Position numbers and translations under genes: made by a program. 64,000 nucleotides of DNA from Theristus sp. LFF4_11. Lineage: Eukaryota; Nematoda; Chromadorea; Monhysterida; Xyalidae. Shown in pieces: positions 37,001-46,490 of this stretch (position 1 is its first letter; the number at the start of each line of letters is the position of its first letter). Location: NCBI GenBank assembly GCA_030248135.1, contig JASANC010000629.1:62001-126000 (forward strand), written 5' to 3'. A model generated the notes under the pieces. It saw nothing but the letters and a program-made list of their open reading frames with translations. It was not told the origin of the DNA and ran no database searches.

Positions 37001-37328
37001 AAACCCAAGAAAGAACCCATGAAAGGCCCGTCTCATTCCAGGCGCCAACCCGCCACCGGTGCTGAACGCATCCGTATCCAGAAACCACCAACAAAATCCA
37101 ACGTCCAATCGAAATCAACAACCTGAAACGAGCGCCGACAAGCAAACGGACGAGCGGAACTTTTTCGCCGACCGCGCGTTGCAGCGATTGACGGCGAAAC
37201 TGCGCGGTCGCGAGCAATGCCACCTGGAGCCGATGAGCGTACCACGCCAGGTGGCGTATCTGATGGCGGAGGCGACGGACCCGGCAAAACTGGCGAGTCT
37301 GTTCGTCGGCTGGCAGGCGTGGTTGTGA
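9030..37328 (+). CDS. ATM: ATM serine/threonine kinase (whole gene, about 58 exons)
   Basis: About 10.0 kb of coding sequence across 28 kb, roughly 3,300 aa (human ATM 3,056). ATM is a PI3K-like kinase activated by double-strand breaks through MRN, phosphorylating SQ/TQ sites in checkpoint and repair proteins. I linked exons by frame and family motifs; most junctions are in phase with GT-AG sites. The start ATG at 9030 gives [12 protein letters not shown] and continues in phase into an N-terminal helix pattern like human ATM; an ATG at 9014 is in another frame. Sub-regions are listed separately. Less certain joints: exon 6 end near 11070, exon 10 end near 12444, the segment 13317-13806 and the block at 23659-24030. 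No stop or frameshift was forced in the FAT-kinase-FATC part. Many introns hold MITEs. Confidence 0.93.
12067..12119. repeat. Solo end of MITE family A
   Basis: TACAGTCGAACTCTAAATTA followed by taggcaatcagctgattggttgg, matching the left end of the full copy at 47030 but with no partner end. An ATM intron remnant. Confidence 0.6.
16471..16560. mobile_element. Partial MITE family A/A2 copy in ATM intron
   Basis: Begins cagtccatctctggctaat (the A2 terminus seen at 33376), then agctgattggttggttgc and gatgcatgcattctgtgcag. The right arm is not recognisable. Confidence 0.55.
21235..21349. mobile_element. MITE family A copy in ATM intron
   Basis: Left arm ctagctgattggttggtgat, right arm aatcagctagttggatagac, with the shared ctccgcctctaca spacer. 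Imperfect inverted repeat. Confidence 0.7.
21445..21588. mobile_element. Second MITE family A copy in the same ATM intron
   Basis: Arms aattggtgaccacatgatgc and gcatcacgtggtcaccaagc form a clear inverted repeat, followed by aatcagctaattgcttatg. It lies 96 bp downstream of the copy at 21235. Confidence 0.75.
24343..24500. mobile_element. Small TIR element (unclassified MITE)
   Basis: Left end TATTGACTCTTGACACGATCTT; the right end reverse-complements to TATTGGTCTCGACACGATCTTG. About 160 bp, noncoding, in an ATM intron. Only one copy in this window. Confidence 0.65.
25203..32054 (+). CDS. ATM: ATM FAT domain exons
   Basis: Fourteen exons: 25203-25309, 25514-25698, 26272-26442, 26800-26987, 27368-27698, 28018-28182, 28684-28760, 29210-29389, 29735-29978, 30381-30520, 30902-31008, 31241-31368, 31610-31704 and 31899-32054. 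Anchors to known [23 protein letters not shown] (start of FAT), [15 protein letters not shown] (human YQAAWRNMQWDH), [14 protein letters not shown] (human ENYMKSSEFENK), [34 protein letters not shown] and [18 protein letters not shown] (human MDHPHHTLFIILALANAN). The FAT solenoid clamps the kinase and carries the dimer interface. Introns include a 79-bp tandem duplication, several family A MITEs and a TIR element at 26589. Confidence 0.88.
25720..25868. repeat. 79-bp tandem duplication with hairpin
   Basis: The phrase caccagccctagttgggca recurs 79 bp apart (25751 and 25830). Each unit begins with an inverted pair, ccggtttttattgccaataaaaaccgg, able to form a stem. It starts about 20 bp after the ATM exon ending at 25698. 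Confidence 0.85.
26034..26170. mobile_element. MITE family A copy in ATM intron
   Basis: Left arm aaattataggcagtcaacg then tgatctcgtgatgcgtgctt; right arm aagcatgcatcacgtgatca then ccggccagtcagatgataa. Imperfect palindrome. Confidence 0.72.
26589..26702. mobile_element. TIR element ending aggtgagccag / ctggctcacc
   Basis: Left end aggtgagccagaagcggtgg, right end ccaccacttcctggctcacc: inverted repeats of about 24 bp around a short AT-rich core, total 114 bp. ATM intron; single copy here. Confidence 0.8.
28848..28976. mobile_element. MITE family A copy in ATM intron
   Basis: Left arm ttagctgattggctggttgg then tgatcaccacgtgatgcgtg; right arm aaagcatgcatcatttgacc then actaaccaatcaggtgatag. Confidence 0.75.
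30013..30168. mobile_element. MITE family A copy in ATM intron
   Basis: Starts TACAGTC, then gcggattggttggtggtcac and gagatgcacgcattctgtgc; right side accaaccaatcagctagctg. Ends near gagccagac. Confidence 0.65.
31037..31200. repeat. GT/CA-rich simple-repeat tract
   Basis: Alternating gtgtgtgc and acacaagc blocks, with ttggtgtgcctgtgtgttt present twice (31093 and 31168 areas). Strong local self-complementarity. ATM intron. Confidence 0.75.
32380..36699 (+). CDS. ATM: ATM PI3K-like kinase domain exons
   Basis: Exons 32380-32456, 32787-32930, 33190-33355, 33993-34072, 34410-34605, 35146-35232, 35833-36017 and 36507-36699. Kinase landmarks: [16 protein letters not shown] (human VDHTGEYGNLVTIQSF), catalytic Lys in KFLLK just before [15 protein letters not shown], catalytic loop GLGDRHASN with Asp and Asn intact, metal-binding HIDLG (DLG as in other ATMs, not DFG), and the activation/P+1 segment [18 protein letters not shown]. 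Human ATM has Gly-Arg after the catalytic Lys; here the pair is Asn-Asn. The domain looks active. The exon at 36507 opens [13 protein letters not shown], then becomes Gln/Ala-rich, fitting the variable PRD loop before FATC. Intron 33356-33992 holds the 31-bp repeat array. Confidence 0.94.
33003..33165. mobile_element. MITE family A copy adjoining an ATM kinase exon
   Basis: Left arm atcagctgattggtttgttg then accacgtgaggcatgcattc; ctccgcctccgca spacer; right arm ctgcatcgcatggtctccaa then ccaatcaccgagtag. It ends about 24 bp before the exon encoding DDLRQD (starts 33190). Confidence 0.7.
33376..33741. mobile_element. MITE A2 with ten internal 31-bp units
   Basis: Terminal repeats CAGTCCATCTGGAGTATATA (left) and TATATTAGCGAGATAGACTG (right) match as inverted repeats at most positions. 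Between them CCAAT begins at 33418, 33449, 33484, 33519, 33550, 33581, 33612, 33643, 33674 and 33705: spacing 31 bp except two units of 35 bp that gained an extra ccaa. Each unit reads gaccaaccaatcagcgctga followed by gaattgctcat or close variants. A three-unit sibling lies at 44218-44357. Located in the ATM intron after the exon ending 33355. Confidence 0.92.
34774..34920. mobile_element. Truncated MITE family C copy in ATM intron
   Basis: Starts TACAGTATAGTTGCATAAAT and carries catcaaggcgggttcagtcg and gcagactaggagttgac, but the right half and terminal repeat are missing. Confidence 0.75.
35296..35525 (-). mobile_element. Probable tRNA-derived SINE (minus strand) in ATM intron
   Basis: On the minus strand the sequence reads gtggcctgggtggcagcgcg (A-box-like), then several ggatcgacgggg units, then gagttcgagccccgcc, a B-box match. 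The tail section agaagcgtacagaacgcca, then gcgcccatcgagtgtt, recurs at 42430. The split promoter with repeated body fits a tRNA-derived SINE; the internal gatcgacgg units are unusual. Superfamily call is inference. Confidence 0.5.
36049..36222. repeat. Three-copy tandem repeat, about 60-66 bp
   Basis: The phrase gggttctgcgactc and aaaatacgttttttgtgcg recur three times with small changes (tcttcgggttctgcgact). It lies in the ATM intron between the kinase exon ending 36017 and the exon at 36507. Confidence 0.8.
37042..37328 (+). CDS. ATM: ATM terminal exon with FATC domain
   Basis: The last exon opens with a Pro/Asn/Gln-rich linker ([19 protein letters not shown]), then [13 protein letters not shown], then the FATC block [20 protein letters not shown] and the terminal LFVGWQAWL followed by TGA. 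Human ATM ends LFPGWKAWV, so the end of the protein is unambiguous. FATC packs against the kinase activation segment and in ATM is next to the Tip60-acetylated site; the equivalent lysine cannot be assigned by eye. Confidence 0.95.
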
Positions 37329-38268
37329 TTGGTTTTGGTCAATCCGCCAATTTTTGTGCAACGAAAGCGGGAAGATCGATAATTAACCAATTTGTACAGT
37401 TTTGGATCGATCGATAAGACTGTTTTGGACAGCAAGTGGTGCTGAGACCCTTATGAACCCACCATTTTGTTTGGTGGTGCTGTTTTATTATCGACGTTTG
37501 CAAAGTGCAGTGTTTCTGTTTTGGCTGATGTATTTTTTCGTAGTATTTTACAGTTTTGTGATTGTGTCGTTTTCGTAGGCGTCTTTTTAGTTTTGTGATT
37601 TTTGTTGGTTTCTTCGGTCAGTTTTCGTGGTAGTTTTTTTGTTGTATTGATTGGCCATTTTTAAACTCGGTTCTGTCCATTACTAAGCGGGTTTCTTCAA
37701 ACACTGGAATCAGTTTGATCTACTGTCAATTTTTGATTGTTTTTTTGTTTTTGTTTCACTGCCATTCAATCTGTGAAATCAGGTTTTGTGTCATTGTTGT
37801 TTATGGGACACTTGCTTCTTGGTATCGTTGACTATGAGTTGTGGACGTTTGTGTTTTATAAAAGTGGTGCTGTTAAAAATAACGATTTGCATTTTGTCGG
37901 GGATTTCTGATTCAAGTTGTTTTCGAACGATCTCGCATACCGGTATTTTGTTTTGTCTGTTGATTGTTGTTGTTGTTTTTTGTGAATGTTGATCAATTTG
38001 CTACACGTTTAAATAAAAATGGATAGGTCGGATGTTTGATTAGACTCAATATTTTGTCGAAACCACTGGTTCCACACAAAGTGCCAGATCCATCAGGCTA
38101 TGGATTCCGCGACAGAATACGAAATTCTGAAGAAACCAGCAGAATAAAACCGTTTTTGTGTGAAATAGTTGTTCTGGGCAAAGAAAATTTTGTCGCTGCG
38201 TAATAATAGCAACTGCGGTCATTTATAACAAAGTCGAATTGAAAAAAATACCGTTTAAAAAGCAAAAA
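37329..38268. other. Intergenic spacer, ATM to NOM1
   Basis: T-rich 3' flank of ATM. An aataaa lies at 38011-38016, a possible ATM poly(A) signal about 690 bases past the stop. No gene or element recognised. Confidence 0.55.
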
Positions 38269-41200
38269 ATGCCTCCGCCGCCTTCGGATGAAAAACGACC
38301 GCTGACGCGAAAGGAGGCCAGACGAGCGGATCGTAAATTGAAGAAAATCAAACGCATCGCGTTCAACGCGAAAAGGCCGGTTCGTTCGGTCGTCTTGGTT
38401 TGTTTGGGGCGATGGACCCGACGGAAATTTGACCCGGGGGATTTCGAACAACAACAACAACGATTTCCAGTTTTTAAGCTCTGGACACAACCACAGATAT
38501 AAGCAACCAATCAGCAAATTACAGTATGGCCTTGTATTTTCGGTCAAGCCGGGATCAGTCGCAGACTAGGAGTTGTGTCTTTTCAAGAATGCCAAAAGAA
38601 TTTCCAATCGTGTGTGCAAAGGAGAATGAATAAACAGAGTGGCACGAAGAATCAAGTAGTTTAAAAAAACGCAACAAAATGTCAAATATAACAAAATACA
38701 ACAATTGGCTTTCTGAAAGTCTTTTACTTCATTCAAATTTCGCGCACTCCTTGTACCCTTAGCAAAGCGGCCTTGCTTACTCGGCCATTCCGTACCAACG
38801 TTGCCCAAAATCACGCAGGTCTCAAAAGTAATGACCGAAGTGCTCGGGCCGGAGCGAAAGCGAGCGAAACGCCGGCGGCAACGCGCGATGAAACGTGCGA
38901 AAGCGAGAGCGCTCGCCGAACGGGCGCCACAATCGGAGGAGGTCGATCGTTATGTGCGCGCGAATGACGACGTTGATGACGAGGGGCATGTGCCGATTGA
39001 CCAGGTTGACTACAACAAAAAGGAGGTCAGTTCGGTGATGACTGTCGGGTGTTATTGGTTGGTTTGTGCGAGGTTTGCGTGGAAGAGCCGTATTTTGATT
39101 GACTGCTGTTGTGTGGAGGGTGCACTGATGAGAAAACCGTGCACGTTGAGTGTCTGCACCGAATTTCGAAACACTCATGAATCACTGTTGTTCTGGTTTG
39201 GTTGCATTATTGGTTTGTTTGTGCGAGGTTTGCGTGGATGACTTGTATTTTGATTGACTGCTGTAGTGTGGCAATAGCAACACGCAGTTTTGTTGTGTAT
39301 GCTTCAGTTCCCACTTGTGTGGCGACGCGACCATTGTCAGTTTCGAGCAAAATGTGTTTATGGATTGGTGTAGAACATTTTTTTTCACCGCGTTTTTCAG
39401 TCTGTTGCGTGTTGCTTTATTGTCAGTACGTTCAAACCGTGAAATCAAAATACACTGAAGTCACGAAAGCTCTACGTTGCGCCCAGATCAGACGAAAGTC
39501 AAAGCAAGCTCCAAGTCAACAAGCATGATCCTTGATTCACGTTTTCTGATTGAAAAAAACGTTTCAATTTTCAAAAATTTTCCATACTTCCATGGGAAAA
39601 AAATTCAATTTTGCATTTTTTCCAGATCGACCGGCAACGCCGCCGTCAGCATCGTGAACAGCTGAAGGACGACGACAAGGAGATCAAGCGCATCTACAAG
39701 CAGCTCGGCTACAAGAAACGAAAGTCGCAGACGCTGCCACGCGTGTTTCTCGCGGAGGGACTCGACTGTGCGCTTGTTTGGATTCGTTTTTTTTTATTTT
39801 GTTTTAATTCGAATACGTTTTTTGTGTTTTGGGACGAGTTTCTATGTAAGCGGATCATGGAGATGGAAAGAGAGATTGAGATGACCTGCCAGAGTGGGTG
39901 TTTGGTTTTCAAGTGTTTGTTTGGATAGGTCTTTCAAAATTCCCTGATTTCCCATTTGAGCTGTGAGTGGTTGAAGTTTTTTTTTTGAATTTTTTTAGAC
40001 ATTCTTGACGTCTGCGAATCGTCACGTCTCCGCGAATCGCTTGATGAAACCGCCGAAAAATCGGATGGTTGGTGTTTTTTGGTTTTGCTGGAATTTATGG
40101 CATTTTGCGTTCTTGTTTGGTTTTTAATTCGTATTCACATTTACTATTTGTTTCTCATTTCATATGGCGAAATATCGTTGGGCTCGGATATACTGAATGA
40201 GGATGACGATAACGAAACCCCGAAAAAATCGAGCTCCAAAACGAAGTCGTTAACCGAAAAGCCACAGAAGAAACCGCTGCCAGACAGTGACAGCGAAATA
40301 GGTAAGTTTTTGAAATATTTTGTCTTGATTCTGCGAAATCATCGTCAAAACTTACGTTTTTTACAACAGGCTGATTGGCAGCAATGTGAGCTCATTGATT
40401 GGTCATTATCGTTAATGGGGCCAGATTTTGATTTTTACATTTGAGTTTTTAGATTTCCGTGTTTCGATCAATCAGTGTGCCAGAATTCCTGTGGAACGTT
40501 CATGGATTTCGGACTGTCTGAAACGGCATTCATGAAGCAATAAAGCATTCAGCTACACGTCACTAAATGCTGCTTCATGAATGCTTCACAGAGTTTGACA
40601 GTGGGCTGTGGGGTCAATAACAATTTACTTTAAAATTTTTTTTTCAGATTCTTCCGAAAACGATGCTGTTGAGACTGAGAGCTCCGAGGAGGATGAGGAA
40701 CCGGAACCCGACCAAGAATATCCGGTTAATGATCCGGCTACAAAACCGAACCGCCGACCGCAGCAGCGAGTCGACCGACCGAAGACCGACATTTACGGTC
40801 GGCCATTAGACCGGAGCGGTCAACCGAGCATGGAACGGAATCCGGCCGGTGCAAGAGAGAAACTGAAGGAGTTGGAGGAGAAACTGGCGACGGAACGCGG
40901 TGATTCGGGGTTGGATCGTGAGCGATTAGCGAAACGACTCAAGGGATTGGTGAATCGGTGAGATTTTGGATGTTTTGCAGTAAGTCTAGTATGGAGACGC
41001 AGAGTCTTACAGAGACTTACTTATTGTATAGCTGCTGCGTGCCAGTGTGTTTGTTTGTGAGTGCCCGGTCTTCAGACAAGGATTTTATTTTTTATTACTG
41101 GTGCAACGATCTCTGCATCACAGTTTTCTGCTCCATATTTCAGGATCAGTGAACAAACACTGGCTGGCAGTCTCAGTCAACTGCAACAGTTCTATGCGAC

Positions 41201-44200
41201 GTGCAGCAGGAATGGTGGGTTGGGCGAAAACGTTTTGAGCTGAACAAGTTGCGAATGCTTAATCGTAACGTCTTTTGTGATGATCCACTACAACAAACCA
41301 TCCACACAAATGCATCAAATTCTTAAAAAAACATTTTTGAGCAAAAATCTCGCTCATTCGAAGAGGTACCATTGATAAAAAATTGTAAAAAGACTTTAAA
41401 AAACATGAAAAATCTTCCTGTCCGTAAAATCTCCCACAAAAACGCATCACAGTATTCGTGCCGGTAGGATAGCTTAAGAACCGACAATTCCGTTCATGAA
41501 ACCACAAACTGTGCACTCGTGCATTCAGACGTGACACAACTCCTGTGCGACTCACTGCTGTCGACATTCGCCGTCGGTCACGCCATTCCGGATCGACTGA
41601 TCAGCGAATACGCAGCGTTCCTCGCGCTGGTGCATTCGGTCGTGTCCGTGGAACTGTGTGAGTTGGTGCGGCCCGCTCTCGGTTGTGTTGTGTGTCTGTG
41701 TGGCGCAGTGGTTAGCGCGGTCGTCTGCCAACCGATCAGAGCGAGTTCGAAACTCGCCCGGTGACGACGTGAACATATTTTGGTCATGCGTAGATAGATG
41801 GAAGAAGGAAAGTTGAAAGGTGTCAATGTGTGTTTCGTGTAATGGTATTGACTGACTATTGATTATTGACTCCGAAAAGTTGAAACCTGCAATTCTGCCT
41901 GAATATTGGCTGAAAACGTGCACGCAAAACAATTGATTGGTTGATTCAAGAGTTGAAAAAAATCAAGTCTGGCACGCTGATTGGCCAGTCTACATCAACT
42001 AACCGATCTACTTGTCAACATTTTTCAAAAAACTATAGCAAATGCACTGACAACGTAATGCGGATTGCGAACCGGACTAGAATTTCATTGTGTTCCAGCC
42101 GCTGATTTCATCGAGTCACTCGTGTGTCGTGTGCGCGAGCTGCGTACTGCGTATAACGGTGACTCGACAGTGGCCAGTTCATCTTTGGATGATAGATCCC
42201 TTGATAACTTTGTGCGACTGCTGTGTCGTGTTTGCCATTTCAAGGTGCGGTGTTCGTTTTGTTTCGTTTGCTTTGTTTTGGTCATTTATTCTACCTTCAC
42301 CCTCTAGTAGTACCGGAAGATTCGTCTTATGACATGAACTGATGCCTCGTCACCACAAAAGGGCACTCGCAAAAGTTTTAAAATTTGTTTCGTCAATTCT
42401 TGTTTTAAAAACGAACGAACGGTGTTTTTCGGCGATGTTTGTAGCCAGTGCGTTAACCCAGCAAAGCGTACAGAACACCAGGCGCCCATCGAGTGTTCGA
42501 CTCCGTTGAAGCATTTTTGTGTTTTCGAACGAAACTTTGTTTCCTTTTTCATAAACAGATTGTGAAATCAGCGCTGCTGTTTGAATTGTTAACGTATCTA
42601 CTCGAGTCGTTCGATGATCAGTCGATCGAATTGATGCTGTTAATCTTGAAAGGTGTCTGTTTTTTTTGTTCATTTATGTTTGATAATGGCCATTATTGCG
42701 TTGCTTTTTGTGTCTTTTTAAACAGTTGAGTTCTTTATAAACGTTTCCACAACTTAAAACTCTAAATACAACCAAAAGATTAAAAAACCTGCGAAAATAT
42801 TCCAGACACCGGCTTCAAACTTCGCCGCGACGATCCAGTCGCATTGAAGCGATTCATTGCGGACGCGCAATCGAAAGCGAACACACATCAAGTCACTGGG
42901 AGGTTAGCATGGGCGATTGTTTTTTTTGTGAGTTTTCAATTCGTTTGTTCGTTTCACTCTAAACGTTTCACAAACAATTCCCAAGTTTCTATTGAGGGTG
43001 GTTTCACTAAAGTGTTCCTACGATATTAGTCAGTTTTTACTGAAAATTTTCCAAGTTTTGAGTAGGGGTGTTTTCGCAAAAAAAGTTTCTAATATTAATT
43101 TGGGTATGTTCGCCCTTATCCAATTCACCATTTTTTAAATTTAGATTTTCTATCCAATTCAGCATGTCCGAGGCGAAGGTCGGCTTCATGCTGGACGCGC
43201 TGCTTGCGATCAAGAACAACAACATCCAGAAACTGCAACTCGTCGTCGATATGACGCACGTGGAGCATCTGCACAAGCTGCTCCGTGGTATTCTCCAGAA
43301 GGGTGAATGTTTTGGAAGATTCGAATTCGTTTTTTTGTTTTGTTGAGCTGACTTGCTGTGTTTGAATTTGCAAGTGTTTTGATATCATCAGTAATAAAGC
43401 TGGCCAAAAGCAGTAACCAACAATCAAACGGTCAACAAATAATCAAATAAATAACAAATGACATTAAAAACCCCTACTCTCACAGGCAACCAGACGCGCA
43501 CCGCGCCGCCGCTGGCGCCGACGCTACGGGACTACTGGGCTGCGTCGGAAAAGGGCCGCTGGTGGGTGGTTGGATCGGCCTGGGTTGATTCGGCCGAGGT
43601 TGACGAAGCATCCGGAGGCGCGCAAACGTCGGCTGGAAATGTTGGCGTGAAAGAGAGCAGTATAAATCTGGCGCAGTTTGAGCCGGCCGTTTTGAGGTTT
43701 GGAATCGGGTTGCTTTCGTTGTTTTTTTTTCTGATGTCGACATTATCCCTTTGCAGTGCCGATATCAACTTGCGCATTGTATGAGAGTTTTCCATTTGTG
43801 GCCAATAATATCTGCAGAAGAGAAGGTGGTATCATCCAGTGCTTGCCGCCTTCATCAACAGTCTGTAGAAGAAGAAATTCAATCAGCAAAGCCGATTGGC
43901 TGCCGCTGTTGGCCAATCAGCGAGCAGTGATTCAAAATGCTGTTTTTTTAAATCCACTTGCAGCCATTAGACTTTCATTTTTTTTGTTCAAACAGATTAG
44001 CCGAAAAGCAACGCATGAACACGGACGTGAAACGGACGGTCTTCTGTACGATAATGTCGGCAGAGGTGATGGTCGGTTGGGTTCCCAGGTGTAAAAATGA
44101 CGTTGAAAAAGTAGTTGTGAAACACCACCAAAGTGCAGCAAGTTTCGTTGGCGAAAACGAGCGCACGAGCTGGTGCGAAATGCGGCGAGGCGAGCTTGGA

Positions 44201-46490
44201 GCATACCCAGGCACCTACAGTCCATCTGGAAAATATATGCAACATGACGTAATGACCAACCAATCAGCGCTGAGAATTGTTTATAATCAACCAATCAGCG
44301 CTGAGAAATGCTATTACCAGCCAATCAGCTAGTTGCATATATTAGCGAGATTGACTGTATACTGTATGCAGCTTTGAGGCCTGAGTGGACGTTCCACTCC
44401 TCCGCCGATGCTGGTCGGCAACAATCAGCAGAACAAAAAGCCGAAAAAAACCAAATATCGCTAAAATTTCCGGTTTTTTCGCTCCAGAACGCCGCCGACG
44501 CGTTCGAGCGACTGATGCGCCTCGGCCTGAAAGCGCAACAGGAACGCGATCTGGTGCACGTCGCCGTGCTGTGCGCGCTCAGAGAGCGACCGCCGCTCAA
44601 TCCGTACTATGCGCTACTGTTGGCACGCTTCGTCGCGTTTCATCGGCGGTTTCTGGTTCGAGTGTTTTTTTATTTGTAAAATTCAGTCAGTCTGTGTTAT
44701 TCTGCAGTGCACGGCATAATACCAGAGAAGTGTAAAACAAGTGCAATTGGCTGATTGGATTGTGGTTTTTTTATAGTTTGTTGATCGTTTTGTTCTTTGA
44801 TTGTCCGTTTCTAAACCATTGATAACTTCGAATGCTGTGTTACGGTTATTTGAATGGAATGACAAGTAACCGGATTTTGAAGAGATGCCATTGAAAACAG
44901 CCCTCCTTGAAAATCAGGCGACACATTGGCTAGGCCATTTCACTTGACATGAACGCAGCTTTTGAACGAAACTTATTTTGTTGATGCACTGGATTGCTGG
45001 AACAGCTCATACCCTTCACCATACCCTGATTTGCTCATCTGCCGCCGAATTTCAGTTTTGAATGTCTTATTTTGTCTGTTTCGATTGTTTTCATTGCGCG
45101 TTTTGAGTTCTAATCGTCGATTTCCACATCAGGTCACCTTGCAATATTCACTGTGGGACCGAATTCGAGACTGCGCCAAACTGAAGGCATCGGAGCAACA
45201 AAATCTAGCCGATCTGATTGCTGAACTCATTTGGAATGGTCACTTGAGTTTGACCGTTCTGAAGGTAAAGCAGTTTTTTGGGTATTTTCCTGTTGAACGG
45301 ACTTTCAAAAGTGTGCTGTGTGTTGAAAAATTGAAAAATTGTTCTTTTTCTCATTTCAGATCGTTGATTTCACCGCCACTGACAACCATGCCACATTCAG
45401 TCTATTACGACGAATATTCGAACAATTACTGTCGAAAAATGATTTCGCAAAATTAAAAGAAACAGTTGGGCGAACGGTCCGAAATAAAACGACGCCGCAA
45501 CAATTCTTGGATGGCCTTCAGGTTGGGGTTTCGTTTTGTAACTGGAGTTTAGTTGTACCAGACAGACAATGCAGTGACAATAATGAAAGTCAAAAAACAC
45601 ACCTTTGCCGGGAGCTCGTGTTCGTGACACAAAGTCACATTTTGGTCATATTTGATTTCTGGCAAACTTGCGCTCATCGCCTAAACATAATTAAAATACC
45701 GTATTACCTCTATTAACCCACCCCCCCCCCCCAAAATTAACCCCCCCCAAAAAAAATAAACCCCCACCCCCTCGACATGTTTCCAAATAATCCCCCCAAA
45801 AATAAACCCTCATGGGGGTTTATTAGAAACCTGTTTGAAACACATACCTAGCGAATTCAGTGGCTGAATGCAGTGACATTGGTGAAATTGTGCTACCAAA
45901 GGCCCCAAAGGGATGAGTTAGTGGTAATTTCATTACAAAAGGAAATCTCTGTGAAAAGTAGAAGTTTCTGCGACTTTCTTGCCTGCCATGCAAGGTATTT
46001 TTGCCATTTTTCAACAAACCGCCACCCCTAGAATTTGTTTGTAAATAAACCCCCCCCCCGAAAAAAATAACCCCCCCCCCCCAAAAATAAACCTTCACCC
46101 CCAGAAGTCGCTGAAGAAATAAATTCCCATGGGGGTTTATTAGAGGTAATACGGTACGTTGTTTTGCGAAAACTACGTGTTTGACGCTGATTTCCGCCAC
46201 TTTTTTGTTTGTCCATTCGACTGAAATCAAAAGATCACACGTAAAACTCCGCACTTTATGTCACGAACACAAAGAAATGCTGCTAGCTGATTGGCTGCAT
46301 TTGAATGAAGCCCGCTGATTTGTCGTTCCAGCATAGTGTGCTTGACTTTCCAGCTGATTTAGCGATGTTATAAGTTGATTCCTGTTGTTTGTAGGTGTAT
46401 TTGGAGGTGTGGCTTGCTCCTAAACTTCGCAGTCAGCAGTTTCGTACTGAGATCGATGAGTTATTGACGTTATGGCATGGTACTGAGTGA
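38269..46490 (+). CDS. NOM1: Nucleolar MIF4G domain protein 1 (NOM1/Sgd1)
   Basis: About 830 aa (human 860). Coding blocks: 38269-38379, 38819-39025, 39626-39767, 39999-40067, about 40168-40301, 40648-40957, 41144-41214, 41529-41657, 42099-42244, 42559-42652, 42806-42902, 43163-43302, 43486-43696, 43996-44065, 44488-44655, 45133-45264, 45360-45521, 46395-46490. The N-terminus is Lys/Arg-rich (SRKEARRADRK type, nucleolar), then an acidic Ser/Glu stretch; MIF4G helices run from 41144 to 43302 (FMLDALLAIKNNN), and the MA3 part from 43996 (LAEKQRMNTDVKRTVFCTIM, human LARKQRMNTDIRRNIFCTIM) to 45521. NOM1 recruits eIF4A-like helicases to pre-40S assembly in known systems. Phases agree except at the 40067-40168 intron, which has no AG acceptor. 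First ATG chosen at 38269. Confidence 0.92.
38520..38794. mobile_element. MITE family C copy in NOM1 intron 1
   Basis: TACAGTATGGCC at the left, CGGCCATTCCGTA at the right; shared interior gggatcagtcgcagactagg. The right end lies 24 bp upstream of the exon-2 acceptor. Confidence 0.87.
40522..40586. mobile_element. MITE family B short copy in NOM1 intron
   Basis: Arms cggcattcatgaagca and tgcttcatgaatgc enclose a shortened core (ttcagctacacgtcactaaa). The left inner half is deleted relative to 2984-3077. Confidence 0.85.
41685..41770 (+). mobile_element. tRNA-derived SINE head or tRNA pseudogene
   Basis: TGGCGCAGTGG fits the A box and GAGTTCGAAACTC the B box and T-arm; gcgc...gcgc forms a D-stem and the anticodon-like loop is ctgccaa (GCC). 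The acceptor arms do not pair, so it is not a working tRNA. The ggcgcagtggttagcgc head is typical of tRNA-derived SINEs. Lies in a NOM1 intron, 30 bases after the donor. Confidence 0.5.
42430..42508 (-). repeat. Second copy of the SINE-like tail
   Basis: ggcgatgtttgtagccag, then cagcaaagcgtacagaaca and gcgcccatcgagtgtt match 35296-35375 with small changes. Its tRNA-like head is absent. NOM1 intron. Confidence 0.7.
44218..44357. mobile_element. MITE A2 copy with three internal units
   Basis: Ends CAGTCCATCTGGAAAATATA and TATATTAGCGAGATTGACTG; TA flanks both ends. Three CCAATCAGC units start at 44260, 44291 and 44321. Same element as 33376-33741 without the expansion. NOM1 intron. Confidence 0.9.
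44684..44740. repeat. Dispersed 55-bp repeat, copy 1
   Basis: cagtcagtctgtgttattct then gcagtgcacggcataatacc and agagaagtgtaaaac. Matches 51052-51110 at most positions. Origin unknown. Confidence 0.8.
45697..46156. mobile_element. MITE family E with C-tracts in NOM1 intron 17
   Basis: Left end TACCGTATTACCTCTATTAA, right end TTATTAGAGGTAATACGGTA, then inward catgggggtttatt on both sides. Runs of 8-13 C separated by aaaataaa phrases lie inside each arm. TA-flanked, noncoding. Confidence 0.88.

Noticed and set aside
40068..40167. Transmembrane segment in NOM1
   Set aside because: The hydrophobic run is what a T-rich intron translates to; NOM1 proteins are nucleolar and soluble. Treated as an intron with an odd acceptor.
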